DNA of 64,000 bases from Symploca sp. SIO1C2 (GCA_010672925.1 JAAHFP010000002.1:62001-126000), one strand, 5' to 3'. Shown: positions 9,315 through 18,252, counted from the stretch's first letter. The notes: a model not told the origin generated them from the sequence alone. Numbers and translations: made by a program.

Positions 9315-10163
9315 ATGACTCAAACACTAACTGAAACTACTCTACCACCTCCATTCCCCGATCATACTCAATTACCTGAATCCGATGGTACGTTTGTGTT
9401 CGCGGAGCGTGCCGGAGGCAAAAATTTTCAGGAGCATCCTCAAAGTCTCATTCTGACAGATTCAATAAATTCAACCTTGCAGCAGCTGCATTCGGATGGG
9501 CAGTATTGCATTGGACAAGACTGTGGTATCTACTGGCGAGAAACTGACCCTCCAGAGAAGGGAGCCGAAGCACCAGACTGGTTCTATGTGCCGGATGTGC
9601 CCCCCAAATTAGATGGGGAAATCCGTCGCTCCTATGTACTGTGGCGAGAATATATCACACCCACAATTGCTCTAGAGTTTGCCTCTGGTGACGGTAGTGA
9701 GGAGCGAGACAAGACTCCTTTATCTCGCTCTGCAACAGGAAAAGTCATCAAACCTGGTAAGTTTTGGGTCTACGAGCGTGTGATGCGAATTCCCTATTAT
9801 GGCATCTATCAAGTTAGCAACGGTACTCTGGAAGTCTACCACTTTGCTAATGCCTTCTATGAAAAGATAACTCCTAACGAGCGAGGACATTATCCCATTA
9901 CTCCCATGCAGGTAGAGTTGGGATTATGGCAGGGAGCTTTTTTGAATAATCCAGAACAACTCTGGCTACGTTGGTGGGACTTAGATGGTAACCTATTGTT
10001 AACGGGACAGGAAAAAGCTCAACAGGAAAGGCAGGAGAAAGAGCAAGCATTGCAGCAACTAGAACAGGAGCAGCAAAAACGTCAGCGGTTGGCGCAGCGG
10101 CTTAAATCTCTAACCCCAGAACAACTTCAGGCTTTGGGAATTGATACTGAAATGCTGGGTTAA
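9315..10163 (+). CDS. Uma2 family (DUF820) PD-(D/E)XK endonuclease-like protein
   Basis: A 282-residue Uma2-type protein. Markers are GTFVF near residue 28, QYCIGQDCGIYWRET (residues 57-71), PDWFYVPDVPPK and PTIALEFASGDGSEERDKT, which holds the E-x-x core, then KFWVYERVMRIPYYGIY. The C-terminus is a Glu/Gln-rich coiled coil (residues 235-265) ending in LTPEQLQALGID, usual for long cyanobacterial members. Nuclease activity is predicted by fold only. Residues about 28-36 (VFAERAGGK) are encoded by a short hairpin repeat (cgcggagcgtgccggaggca) inserted in frame. Confidence 0.85.
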   Translation: MTQTLTETTLPPPFPDHTQLPESDGTFVFAERAGGKNFQEHPQSLILTDSINSTLQQLHSDGQYCIGQDCGIYWRETDPPEKGAEAPDWFYVPDVPPKLDGEIRRSYVLWREYITPTIALEFASGDGSEERDKTPLSRSATGKVIKPGKFWVYERVMRIPYYGIYQVSNGTLEVYHFANAFYEKITPNERGHYPITPMQVELGLWQGAFLNNPEQLWLRWWDLDGNLLLTGQEKAQQERQEKEQALQQLEQEQQKRQRLAQRLKSLTPEQLQALGIDTEMLG

Positions 10164-10168
10164 GCTCA

Positions 10169-10191
10169 TCCCACGACTAAATTACGTGGGA
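10169..10191. terminator. Hairpin after the Uma2 gene
   Basis: TCCCACG and CGTGGGA form a perfect 7-bp stem around a 9-base loop just after the stop. There is no T-run, so termination is possible but not certain. Confidence 0.35.
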
Positions 10192-10388
10192 ATTCGCGTT
10201 ATTTGTTATTTGTTATTTGTTGTTGGTTGAATGTTTAAGAAAGACAAATAACAAACAACCTTTGTATTTACGCCCAGCGTATGCTCCGCGTTTACGGAGT
10301 GGCATGAGGATTCAGCATCAGGAGTCTGTCAACACTGGCATAATTGAAATAGTGTGAAATTCTGGGGGCGTTCAGGCGCGACTGATTG

Positions 10389-11978
10389 GTGATTGAGGTA
10401 GAAGTCCATTCTTCTCTGCGTGCTTTTCTAAGAGAGCAAGGTAAATTAAGCTGGCCTCATCATTTAACGATGGCAAGGTTGGTAGCAAGAGCCTTGCGCT
10501 TGGGGCGTCCTGCCTTAATTCAGACAGGAAGCACTGATATACAGTATCGTTTAAGTTACCTGGTACCAGCGCTAATCTGGTCTGGACCGGTAATTTTGGT
10601 GGCTCCTGTCTCAATACAACGGTGGTTGCTGCAAGTTGAAATTCCCCGTTTGCAACAGTGGATTGGTACTGATAAGGCAATTTACCGAGGAGACAGTTTT
10701 CCAGATGAGCAGTTTCGTGGACTGCTGATAACTTCCCCAGAATCTTGGCTGGTAGACCGATTGTCTGGTAAAGCTTGCTTCCCTCCTGGTATCCCTACCT
10801 TGATTGATGGTGCTGATGACTTGGAAGAATGGACTCGTGATCAACTCCAAGCCTCTATTCAGCCAGGAGACTGGGATGAACTGATGCTAGCTTACCCACA
10901 ACAGGCGGATTGGATTCGGGATGTACGGGTGCGGCTGACTAAAGCTATATTTCAGCACCCTCCTAATCCTTACGAGTGCTGTTTGCTGGAGGCGAAAGAG
11001 CAAGAAATCTTGCAACAGCTATTGGCAACCTTAGGAGCACAGCAACCATTAAATGTCTGTAGGCAGCTAGATGCTGATGATATTCTACCCCCTCAGCCGC
11101 AGGCTAATGTTGACCCCTACTGCTATTTTCCTAAGTCCTGGAAACATTTTTGGCAGTGCTGGCAAAACTCAAGTCAGATGATGTGGGCAGCGATCGCGCG
11201 ATCGCAGGGTTATTTTTCCTTATACTGTAGACCAGTAGAAGTAGCAACAGCCCTAAAGCCAATTTGGTCTATGCAGCCGGTGGTACTGATTGGCTCAGCA
11301 CTGGATTTGGAGAAAAGTGCCTCTGTGTACCGCCAAAAGCTAGGTTTAGGAGACTTGACTTGCTTGAAGTTCTCTCCTAACCGACACACTGAACAGATTC
11401 AACTGTATCTACCGGATGGGTTGCCAATGCCCAATACCTCCCGATTTCAAGATGTTTTGATAGAGCAAGTTCGCTATCTCCTGGCTTTGAGTGCTAATAT
11501 CCCAAGTCCAGTAGTAATCCTAGTAAGTGATTTACATCTTAAGGTTCAGCTAGGAACTCTTTTAGCTGCTGAATTGGGTTCACGGGTACAGGTAGAAAAA
11601 CCCAACTTGGACGACAACGACATCCTCATTACCGGTTGGGAATTTTGGCGATGTCATCAACATCAATTCAAAGCCCCCCAACTGCTCATTATTGCGACTT
11701 TACCGATTCCTTCTCTAGAAAATCCTCTAGTTGCTGGTCAAGTTGCTTACTATAAACAAAAGCGCTTAGATTGGTTTCGCTTGTATCTTTTACCCGTTGC
11801 TTTGAGAGAATTACAAAGAGCGATCGCACCAGTAAGGGAATCCCAAGGTATTGTTGCTCTATTGGACAACCGAGTAAATCACCGCAGCTACGGTAGTCAA
11901 GTCCTTTCAGTTCTCAGTCCCTTTGCGCGGATTAATTATCTAGACCGGAGCTGGTTTAGATTTGATGGTAGGTGTTAG
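10389..11978 (+). CDS. DinG-like helicase family protein with degenerate motifs
   Basis: About 529 residues from a GTG (a TTG lies one codon earlier). The opening WPHHLTMARLVARALRLGRPALIQTG (residues about 20-45) is conserved in cyanobacterial DinG-type helicase C2 proteins. The expected P-loop is degenerate (TGSTDIQYRLSYL), and the DEAH-equivalent reads LIDGADDLEEW. The C-terminal QVAYYKQKRLDWFRLYLLPVALRELQRAIAP corresponds to the helicase end. Loss of strict Walker residues suggests weak or absent ATPase activity. Its last ~70 codons are duplicated at 12797-13012. Confidence 0.7.
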   Translation: MIEVEVHSSLRAFLREQGKLSWPHHLTMARLVARALRLGRPALIQTGSTDIQYRLSYLVPALIWSGPVILVAPVSIQRWLLQVEIPRLQQWIGTDKAIYRGDSFPDEQFRGLLITSPESWLVDRLSGKACFPPGIPTLIDGADDLEEWTRDQLQASIQPGDWDELMLAYPQQADWIRDVRVRLTKAIFQHPPNPYECCLLEAKEQEILQQLLATLGAQQPLNVCRQLDADDILPPQPQANVDPYCYFPKSWKHFWQCWQNSSQMMWAAIARSQGYFSLYCRPVEVATALKPIWSMQPVVLIGSALDLEKSASVYRQKLGLGDLTCLKFSPNRHTEQIQLYLPDGLPMPNTSRFQDVLIEQVRYLLALSANIPSPVVILVSDLHLKVQLGTLLAAELGSRVQVEKPNLDDNDILITGWEFWRCHQHQFKAPQLLIIATLPIPSLENPLVAGQVAYYKQKRLDWFRLYLLPVALRELQRAIAPVRESQGIVALLDNRVNHRSYGSQVLSVLSPFARINYLDRSWFRFDGRC

Positions 11979-12190
11979 GTTTAAAGAGGTGTAGGGTGTG
12001 GGGTGTGGTGAAAAAAAGCATTTACTTATCATCGTTATCTGGGCTTTATCAACCCTTACGAACCTGATTCAATCATCCATTGCCTAATTCAATTTTCTCT
12101 ACTAATCGCTCGTTATCACTTCATAGCGCGATCATTCTTTATGCGTGAACTTTGAGTATAATTGAGTAGGTAGTTTAGTGGAGACTAGAT

Positions 12191-12565
12191 ATGGTTTCAG
12201 CATCTACTCAACATCCAGAAATTATTAGGACAGAGCGGGGACTAACGATCGCAGGTACACGCATCACTCTCTACGATGTGATGGACTATGTGACAGCCCA
12301 ATATCCTTCTACATTCATTCGTGGTCTATTTAACCTAACGAATGAACAAATTAATGCTGCTCTTACCTACATTGAGGAAAATCGTGCTGAAGTCGAGGCT
12401 GAGTATAAGCTTGTTCTCAAAGAAGCTGAAGAACTTCAGCGGTATTACGAGGAAAAAAATCGTGATCTAATTTCCCGACTTGCAGCCCAACCAGTAAAGC
12501 CTGGTCAGGAAGCTGTTCGAGCAAAACTACAAGAAGCGAAAGCTAAGTTTGAAGTTCGGTCATGA
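12191..12565 (+). CDS. DUF433-family antitoxin-like protein
   Basis: 124 residues with the DUF433 signature: IIRTERGLTIAGTRITLYDVMDY (residues 10-32) and FNLTNEQINAALTYIEENRAEVEAEY. DUF433 proteins are MerR-like antitoxins usually followed by a PIN-like (DUF5615) toxin. Here the ATG of such a toxin overlaps the stop (ATGA), but the toxin is cut short. The C-terminal half is a charged helix. Confidence 0.8.
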   Translation: MVSASTQHPEIIRTERGLTIAGTRITLYDVMDYVTAQYPSTFIRGLFNLTNEQINAALTYIEENRAEVEAEYKLVLKEAEELQRYYEEKNRDLISRLAAQPVKPGQEAVRAKLQEAKAKFEVRS

Positions 12566-12693
12566 ATTTTTTGATTGACCATAACTTAGAAGGACATGCA
12601 GTGCTTCTTGCTGGCAGTATCCTGAATGGTGGTTGGCTTGATTGGACTCCTAGCCAGGATCGGCCTTTGCCGGGGAGAAATCATGCTGATTGA
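12562..12693 (+). pseudogene. Truncated DUF5615-like toxin
   Basis: The frame opens with MNFLIDHNLEGHAVLL, the usual start of the PIN-like toxin paired with DUF433, but the match ends after about 27 residues. It then runs through unrelated codons to a TGA at 12691-12693. Start and stop overlap of the pair (ATGA) is retained. The rest of the toxin is missing, replaced by a PIN-gene fragment. Confidence 0.6.
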
Positions 12694-12787
12694 TAGCAAT
12701 TTGATTATCTATGCCACCCAGCCGCCCTATGCATCGTTGCGGGGTTGGTTGGTGGAGTATTCAGCCTTGCCAGTCGTCCCTGAGTAG
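12683..12787 (+). pseudogene. PIN-domain toxin N-terminal fragment
   Basis: Only 34 codons: MLIDSNLIIYATQPPY matches the first strand of PIN domains with the first catalytic Asp (residue 4). The frame ends in TAG at 12785. The remaining active-site acids are absent, so it cannot be a working toxin. Confidence 0.55.
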
Positions 12788-12796
12788 TATCTACGA

Positions 12797-13012
12797 CAAT
12801 CTGGTTTCGCCTGTATCTTTTGCCCGTTGCGCTGAGGAAATTAAAACGAGTGATCGCGCCAGTAAGGGAATCTCAAAGTACTGTTGCTCTATTGGACAAC
12901 CGGGTAAATCACCGCAGCTACGGTAGTCAAGTTTTATCAGTTCTCAGTCCTTTTGCGCGGATTAATTATCTAGATCCAAGCTGGTTTAGATTCGATAGTA
13001 GATATTAGGTTT
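12797..13012 (+). pseudogene. Duplicated 3' end of the DinG-like gene
   Basis: This stretch repeats the last ~210 bases of the 10389-11978 gene with scattered differences; for example RESQSTVALLDNRVNHRSYG here versus RESQGIVALLDNRVNHRSYG there. It has no complete start region and is preceded by toxin fragments. It is a partial gene duplication, not an independent gene. Confidence 0.85.
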
Positions 13013-13141
13013 GATATAATTTAATTCTATCTGTCTGGTGTCAATATTTGGTGAAGCTTAGATAATTTTATCCTTTGATTTGATTGCCTAAAATTGAGTT
13101 AGTATTTATTGCCGTACAATCCGATTATTCTTTATAAACTT

Positions 13142-13372
13142 ATGACCACCTTTGAGCAAGCCCTCGATATGGCAGATGGACTACCCCTGGAGCAACAAGA
13201 ACTCTTGATTGATATCTTGAAACGCCGTACTACAGCCAGCCATCGCCAAGAATTGGCAAGAACTTTACAAGAAGCCCTGGCTGAGTTTCGATCCGGTATC
13301 CTCAAATCACAAACCGCAAGTGAAGCAATCGCTGAATTGCAAGCGTACTTAGATACCCCTGAGAATGAATGA
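13142..13372 (+). CDS. Small antitoxin-like protein
   Basis: 76 residues from the ATG at 13142: MTTFEQALDMADGLPLEQQELLIDILKRR is the pattern of cyanobacterial antitoxins that sit before RelE/YafQ-type toxins. Three bases separate its stop from the next ATG, whose frame opens like a RelE toxin. It is likely functional; its toxin is broken. Confidence 0.65.
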   Translation: MTTFEQALDMADGLPLEQQELLIDILKRRTTASHRQELARTLQEALAEFRSGILKSQTASEAIAELQAYLDTPENE

Positions 13373-13375
13373 GAA

Positions 13376-13603
13376 ATGAGAAAGCTTGTTCTGACCTCTC
13401 GATTTAAAAGATCGCTACGGAAATTTGTAAAAAATAATGAGGGATTAAGACTACAAATAGATGCGCAATCTTATATCAAACCCGGTACAACAAACCAGTT
13501 ATGTCCACATTGTAGAGACGTTGCATGCAACGTCTCTACAAGATTTCGAGGTTTACTGAAAACGGAGGTATCCAACCGGATTTGGTATCACTTGAAGCTG
13601 TAA
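13376..13603 (+). pseudogene. RelE/YafQ-type toxin broken by a MITE
   Basis: The first ~30 residues (RKLVLTSRFKRSLRKFVKNN, then EGLRLQID) match the N-terminus of RelE/YafQ-type mRNA interferases. The frame then enters a repeat element with a long perfect hairpin at 13512-13539 and loses all homology. The catalytic C-terminal residues are absent, so the toxin is inactive. Confidence 0.7.
13474..13590. mobile_element. MITE-like element, copy 1
   Basis: The left end tatcaaacccggta and right end accggatttggtatca are imperfect inverted repeats. The core holds the palindrome gtagagacgttgcatgcaac and its completion. A second copy with the same ends and core lies at 54828-54950. No coding capacity. 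Exact borders are uncertain by a few bases. Confidence 0.7.
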
Positions 13604-13673
13604 TCGTGTACGCGATGGCCAGGTTAAAATGAGAGAGTGATAGCTTCTTTTCACCAAGCCTCATATTATCTGT

Positions 13674-14636
13674 TCAGTTACTATCCACCTTGGCTTTAGC
13701 TTTCGACCTGCGCTCTTCAGCATATTCTGTTGAGGGAATATTCCACTTCTTCTCTCCTTCCACAATGAAGCCTTCCGCCTCCATCTCTAAGATTGCATCA
13801 TTAACCATTGTCAGGAATTGCTCATTTCCTTTACGTACCCCCATGCCCCAGCTTTTTTTGAGGATAGGCTCCAATGGCTGATGCCAATTAGACCAATCAG
13901 GATCTTGGATTTTTTCTACCAAACCTAATTCATCATAGGCAAACCCAACACAAAGTCCTTCTTTAAGAGATTTGTAGGCTGCTGAAGTTTGAGGGAAGTT
14001 AAGCATTTCAACCTTCATTTCTGTCAGCTCTTCGTGGTAGAAAGCGCCCTCAATACCGCAAACTGTCTTCCCTTCAAGGTCTTCCCAAGTTTCAATCCCA
14101 TTACCTTTTTTGGTCAGCAACCCTACTCCAGAAGAGTAGTAGTTTTCACTAAAGTCAATCTCTTGCCGACGTTCTTCTGTATCGGTCATCGTGGCAATTA
14201 CTAAATCAATCTTCCCTTGCTTGAGGAGCTCTATACGATTGAGAGCCGTCACTGGTACAAATTCTACTTTCTCCTCTGAATCCAACACTTCCTCAGTGAT
14301 TCTACGGGCAATGTCAACTTCTAGTCCAGCGTTGTCACCGTCTGAGTCAATAAAGCCAAAGGGAGTGTAATCTGTTTTTACTCCAATAACAATTTTGTCT
14401 CTTTCGTTAATTTCTTCGAGGGTGTTTGTTGCTATTACTTCAGTCTCTTCAACAGCTTGCTCTGTTTCTTTAGCCTCAGGCTCTTTGAGAGCCTGGATAC
14501 TGTTGGTAGACTTGTTGCCCTTGGTAATCTCAATTTTGCTGTTTGAGCAAGCAGTAATACTTACAAGTGCTGCCATCAAACTGATGCTCAGGGTCATAAC
14601 CCTTAAAGATGGATGAAAATATTTTTTTCTCACCAT
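13674..14636 (-). CDS. ABC transporter solute-binding lipoprotein, family 3 (amino acids)
   Basis: From the ATG at 14636 the protein opens with a lipoprotein signal (LSISLMAALVSITAC; lipobox Cys near residue 30). The periplasmic domain has the family-3 motif IVIGVKTDYTPFGFIDSDG and GLEVDIARRI, then DLVIATMTDTEERRQEIDFS, which is the ligand-binding strand. This family binds polar amino acids for an ABC importer, but no permease or ATPase gene is adjacent. The frame extends 22 codons upstream, but the shorter start puts the signal peptide at the N-terminus. Two tandem palindromes lie upstream. Confidence 0.85.
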   Translation of the reverse strand: MVRKKYFHPSLRVMTLSISLMAALVSITACSNSKIEITKGNKSTNSIQALKEPEAKETEQAVEETEVIATNTLEEINERDKIVIGVKTDYTPFGFIDSDGDNAGLEVDIARRITEEVLDSEEKVEFVPVTALNRIELLKQGKIDLVIATMTDTEERRQEIDFSENYYSSGVGLLTKKGNGIETWEDLEGKTVCGIEGAFYHEELTEMKVEMLNFPQTSAAYKSLKEGLCVGFAYDELGLVEKIQDPDWSNWHQPLEPILKKSWGMGVRKGNEQFLTMVNDAILEMEAEGFIVEGEKKWNIPSTEYAEERRSKAKAKVDSN

Positions 14637-15362
14637 TGTTGTATTTTTCACTCCTATAATTTGCCGACTGCAACAAAATTTTTTTGACAACCTCCCATGC
14701 ATATTTAGTGTTTTTTAGTTAAATATTGATTAATTATCAACATTTGTTATTTTAATATTTGATATAAGTTATGTCAAACAATTTCATATATATGAAAACC
14801 TAATTAACTCATTTCATATATGTGAAAACAATAGAGCTTTTACCTATAATTTAGAGTTTTATAACTGCATCACCAGCATGGGGACTCCATATGATGAGGA
14901 TACAGCGAGAACCCCTGTAATGCGATACACCTTAATAAATTGTCAAGATTTGATAGATTCCTTCCTTGCTAATTCTACTGTGCTTCGTAAAAGCGGGAAC
15001 TACTGTATTACTAACAAGTAAAAAACTAATGCCTTTTTTCAATAAGTCTAAGATATTACTGGGACAAAATGTAGCGAATGTAACAGAATTAATTAGAAAG
15101 CTAGCTATACTTAGTGACTAAATTGGTAACAGTTTGACTATGTTTACTCTTCTTAACATAGTTAAGTTTATTTACACTTACCTACTCACAAAGTACACAA
15201 TCAATTACTGTAAGGGCGGGTTTAGAGTCATTGGTGTCAACTTAAGGTGAAAATCGCTTGAAGCTGAGGAGCTGAGGGAGCAAGAGAATGCTCCTTAATT
15301 CGCATTAGATGTATAGCAACCGCCAAGGCTGTTAGGACAACACCAAATTCTGAAACCTTTAT
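14637..15362. other. Long intergenic region, no gene
   Basis: About 700 bases, very AT-rich. It includes the leader of the solute-binding gene, the paired palindromes listed separately, and several weak direct repeats. I found no convincing open frame, tRNA or hairpin terminator in the remainder. Confidence 0.5.
14782..14827. promoter_or_regulatory. Two tandem palindromic operator-like sites
   Basis: TTTCATATATATGAAA (14782-14797) and TTTCATATATGTGAAA (14812-14827) are near-perfect 16-base palindromes exactly 30 bases apart, about three helical turns. They lie about 145 bases upstream of the solute-binding protein start. They look like binding sites for a dimeric regulator; which one is unknown. 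Confidence 0.5.
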
Positions 15363-15974
15363 CTACCAATCTTTTCCCTTCTGCCCTCTGCCTTCTGCCT
15401 TCTGCCTTTTGCTATAATTTTGAAGTTTTATTGTACAAATGGTTTGCCAGTTCTCTACATCTTCCTTGCTTTTGATTAATGCTGGAGTAGAGATAGCCCT
15501 TACCTCGTTAAAAAATACTTCCGATTTATTCAAACTCAAGGAATTAGTTAAATTTTTCTTGATCGTTTCATTCAGTTGTCGATAAATTAAGCTTAAATGA
15601 GGATTAAGAATATACTGGGATGGCTTGGATAATCTAGTGCGGATGGTTTCTGATATTTGACTAAGAGTTGCACTGGGTGAAAATTGCACAAATAAAGTTT
15701 TAGTAAATTCCTCTGTATATCCCAGTTTTTCGACCTTGAGGCTAAAACTTTTCATGTCCTTGATTGACTGCTCAATTAGTTCAGTCGGGTTGTCATCTGG
15801 TGTATACTCTCCAGAGTAGATGGTTACATGGGGAGTGAAAGATGGAGCATCATACTCTTGGGCAAGATTATCAATAATTCTTTTAAAAAATGCCTTGTCT
15901 TCTTCGGAAGGAATCAGCCAGAATGATATCTTCGTATTCACAATATAAAATAATGCTTTACTTAATTTAACCAC
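15363..15974 (-). CDS. 2H phosphoesterase / cyclic phosphodiesterase-like (2'-5' RNA ligase superfamily)
   Basis: 203 residues with both 2H-superfamily motifs: PHVTIY near residue 48 (H-x-T) and PHLSLIY near residue 125 (H-x-S). The spacing fits small cyclic phosphodiesterases acting on cyclic phosphate ends of RNA or nucleotides. The last ~14 residues (AEGRGQKGKDW region) are encoded by the intergenic repeat gccttctgccctctg, so the natural stop was probably lost and the C-terminus extended. Stand-alone gene. Confidence 0.75.
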   Translation of the reverse strand: MVKLSKALFYIVNTKISFWLIPSEEDKAFFKRIIDNLAQEYDAPSFTPHVTIYSGEYTPDDNPTELIEQSIKDMKSFSLKVEKLGYTEEFTKTLFVQFSPSATLSQISETIRTRLSKPSQYILNPHLSLIYRQLNETIKKNLTNSLSLNKSEVFFNEVRAISTPALIKSKEDVENWQTICTIKLQNYSKRQKAEGRGQKGKDW

Positions 15975-16009
15975 GCTATAATAATTTTAATCAAAGCGGC
16001 TGTTGAGCG

Positions 16010-16729
16010 ATGAATACTCTTGATCAATATTACAGATTGCTGGGACTAGAGCCAGGAGCTTCACCAGAAGAAGTGAACCAAGCTTATAAAGATTTAGCGT
16101 TTATTTGGCATCCCGATCGCATCCCTGAAGATAATCACCGGTTAAGGCAAAAGGCTCAGGAAAAACTCAAAGAGATTAATCAAGCCCGTGATCAATTGCG
16201 CTCTTTGGGAAAAACAACTCCAGCTCCCAAACAAAAACCTCAACCATCGCCTCAGTCAGCTAAAACCAGAACTTACCGCCAACCTAGACAACCTTACCAT
16301 CAGTCTAAACGGCCTTACTACCAATCTAGACCCCAAACTCACTACCGACCAAGAACACCTCATCCAGATTTAAGCGGAGCAGACTTTCGGGGAGCCGACT
16401 TGAAAGAAAAAGACTTGTCAGGAAGAAATCTGAGCAATGCTAATTTAAGTAAGGCTAACCTAAGCGATGCTTTTTTACATAAAATAAATCTTCAAGGAGC
16501 CAACCTGGAAGGAGCGAATCTTTTCAGAGCCAACTTACTACAAGCCAACCTACGTAATGCTTGTTTGCAAGAGGCGAACTTAATTGGAGCTGATTTGAGT
16601 GGTGCAGATTTGAGTAGCGCGGATCTAACTGGTGCGAAGATTGGCTCAAAAGATCGAATACTAGTTAAACTGACTGGAACAAAATTATCTGGAGCAATTT
16701 TACCAGATGGCACTATTTGCGATCAGTAG
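16010..16729 (+). CDS. J-domain protein fused to pentapeptide repeats
   Basis: Residues 5-65 are a DnaJ domain (YYRLLGLEPGASPEEVNQAY, then IWHPDRIPE holding the HPD motif). A Pro/Gln/Tyr-rich linker covers residues 70-120. Residues 121-225 are pentapeptide repeats (ADLxx/ANLxx units such as LSGADFRGADLKEKDLSG), ending in the usual LPDGTICDQ. The fusion is known in cyanobacteria. The J-domain would recruit Hsp70 (DnaK); the target of the beta-helix part is unknown. Only 35 bases separate its start from the divergent 2H gene. Confidence 0.9.
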   Translation: MNTLDQYYRLLGLEPGASPEEVNQAYKDLAFIWHPDRIPEDNHRLRQKAQEKLKEINQARDQLRSLGKTTPAPKQKPQPSPQSAKTRTYRQPRQPYHQSKRPYYQSRPQTHYRPRTPHPDLSGADFRGADLKEKDLSGRNLSNANLSKANLSDAFLHKINLQGANLEGANLFRANLLQANLRNACLQEANLIGADLSGADLSSADLTGAKIGSKDRILVKLTGTKLSGAILPDGTICDQ

Positions 16730-16767
16730 CATCCCGTAGCATTTTGAAAATATGATGATTATTTTTT

Positions 16768-16823
16768 CAATTCTCAATTCTCAATTCTCAATTCTCAATT
16801 CTCAATTCTCAATTCTCAATTCT
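16768..16823. repeat. Heptanucleotide tandem repeat, 8 copies
   Basis: The unit caattct is repeated eight times without interruption (56 bases) between two convergent genes. Such short tandemly repeated heptamers are a hallmark of filamentous cyanobacterial genomes. Confidence 0.95.
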
Positions 16824-16826
16824 CCC

Positions 16827-17333
16827 TTAAGGTAGTTGGGCAAAGCTTTCTGGATAGATATCGAACACCATTTGTTGATCATCACGGGCAGAAAGCGATC
16901 GCTTGACTTGGCCTAAAAACAATGGTAGGGATACGTTATTTTCTGGGTGAATGATGGTGCGTGCGCGAATTGTTAGTTGGTTATCTACTCCCCCTAAGCG
17001 TCCGAAGGAGTACAAATTGCTAGCGGCTTGACGGAGAGTCGCTTCGAGCTCCGACTCGGTTATTTGTGGTGGTACAGCAATAACCGTTTTACTGCCACCA
17101 TTGTCATATACCAGAGAATAGGGAACTGCTCCAGGAATTACTGTACGGGTTAGGGGTACGAGACTCAGAGTAAATAAACCACAAGTGAGGACAGCTAGAA
17201 AGCCAGTAGCTCCTACCATCCGAAACCGGAGACCCCATTGGAGCACAAATCCTAGTATGGTGAGAGCTCCACAGGCTAGGGTCAAAATGCCTGACCACTG
17301 GGAAAAGGTAAGAAAATCAGCTGTTGTTGGCAT
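16827..17333 (-). CDS. ycf51: Ycf51 family protein
   Basis: 168 residues from the ATG at 17333. Two N-terminal membrane helices (residues about 10-33 and 40-62) are followed by a soluble region with TVIPGAVPYSLVYDN and a C-terminus containing RTIIHPENNVSLPLFLGQVK. This pattern matches Ycf51, conserved in cyanobacteria and some algal plastids; function unknown. The frame extends nine codons upstream but MPTTADFLTFSQWSG is the family start. Confidence 0.75.
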   Translation of the reverse strand: MPTTADFLTFSQWSGILTLACGALTILGFVLQWGLRFRMVGATGFLAVLTCGLFTLSLVPLTRTVIPGAVPYSLVYDNGGSKTVIAVPPQITESELEATLRQAASNLYSFGRLGGVDNQLTIRARTIIHPENNVSLPLFLGQVKRSLSARDDQQMVFDIYPESFAQLP

Positions 17334-17785
17334 ACAAGGGTAAGCGGTAAATCGCTGCACTACAAGGAAAAGTTTAATGGGGAATGGTGCTTTCCATCAA
17401 TCATCTAATTTTGTTGAAAGAACAAATCAATAATCTTCATGAATCTTAATTATAATCATAATTAATGCTGATTAATAGCCACGACCGACGGTTCATGGCG
17501 GCAGTTTAAATTTTGGTAAACATTGATGATATATGGATTTTAGACTGGTATAAAAGAACCATTTTGACCCAAATGAAGTGCTGTATACAGTATAAGAAAA
17601 ACTAATCTAATATTTCATTATGAACTTCATTGCTAATCCTGCTTAACCTGTAGAGTTTTTTTTCGTAGTATCAGAATTGAAGCAAACACGACTAGGCTAT
17701 CCTTGCTTATTAACCAAGACAGCTGGTAAGTTAAGCTTCAGCCAAATTAACACTGCCGTTTCGGATTATATAGATAGGAGCACTA
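17334..17785. other. Intergenic region upstream of ferredoxin genes
   Basis: About 450 bases with no gene. The part from about 17640 (cctgtagagttttttt, gtagtatcagaat) is repeated upstream of the second ferredoxin at about 18120-18160, showing that the duplication included the leader. Confidence 0.5.
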
Positions 17786-18085
17786 ATGGCAACTTACAAG
17801 GTCACACTAGTTAACACAGACCAAGGAATCAACGAAACAATTGATGTTCCTGAGGATGAGTACATTCTTGACGTAGCTGAAGAAAAAGGTATAGATCTTC
17901 CCTATTCCTGTCGTGCTGGAGCTTGCTCCACCTGTGCTGGCAAACTAGAGCAAGGTGAGATTAATCAAGATGACCAGTCATTCTTGGATGATGATCAAAT
18001 GGAGAAGGGATTTGTTTTGACTTGTGTCGCTTATCCCAGGTCTGATTGCACGATCACCACTCACCAAGAAGAATCACTTTACTAA
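17786..18085 (+). CDS. petF: [2Fe-2S] plant-type ferredoxin, copy 1
   Basis: 99 residues with the cluster ligands in [13 protein letters not shown] (Cys 42, 47, 50 region) and a fourth Cys in VLTCVAYP near residue 80. The C-terminus [11 protein letters not shown] is the usual photosynthetic ferredoxin end that contacts FNR. It carries electrons from photosystem I to FNR, nitrite reductase and others. A GGAGCACTA ribosome site precedes the ATG. A close copy follows 167 bases downstream. Symbol by family; which isoform is the major one cannot be told. Confidence 0.95.
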   Translation: MATYKVTLVNTDQGINETIDVPEDEYILDVAEEKGIDLPYSCRAGACSTCAGKLEQGEINQDDQSFLDDDQMEKGFVLTCVAYPRSDCTITTHQEESLY

Positions 18086-18252
18086 GAGAAAGGTTTTGTT
18101 GGCTAGGTTAAAATCCCATTTAACCTGTCCAATTTTTTTGTAGTATCAGAATCACTGCTAAGCTATCCCTACATATAAGAAAGGATAACTAGTAAAGCTG
18201 CGCTTTAAGTAAATTGATACTACTGTTCAAAATCATATGGAAAGGAGCACTA

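Noticed and set aside
16768-16823. Regular heptamer array as a CRISPR or origin.
   Set aside because: A seven-base unit without spacers is a simple tandem repeat; no DnaA-box pattern.
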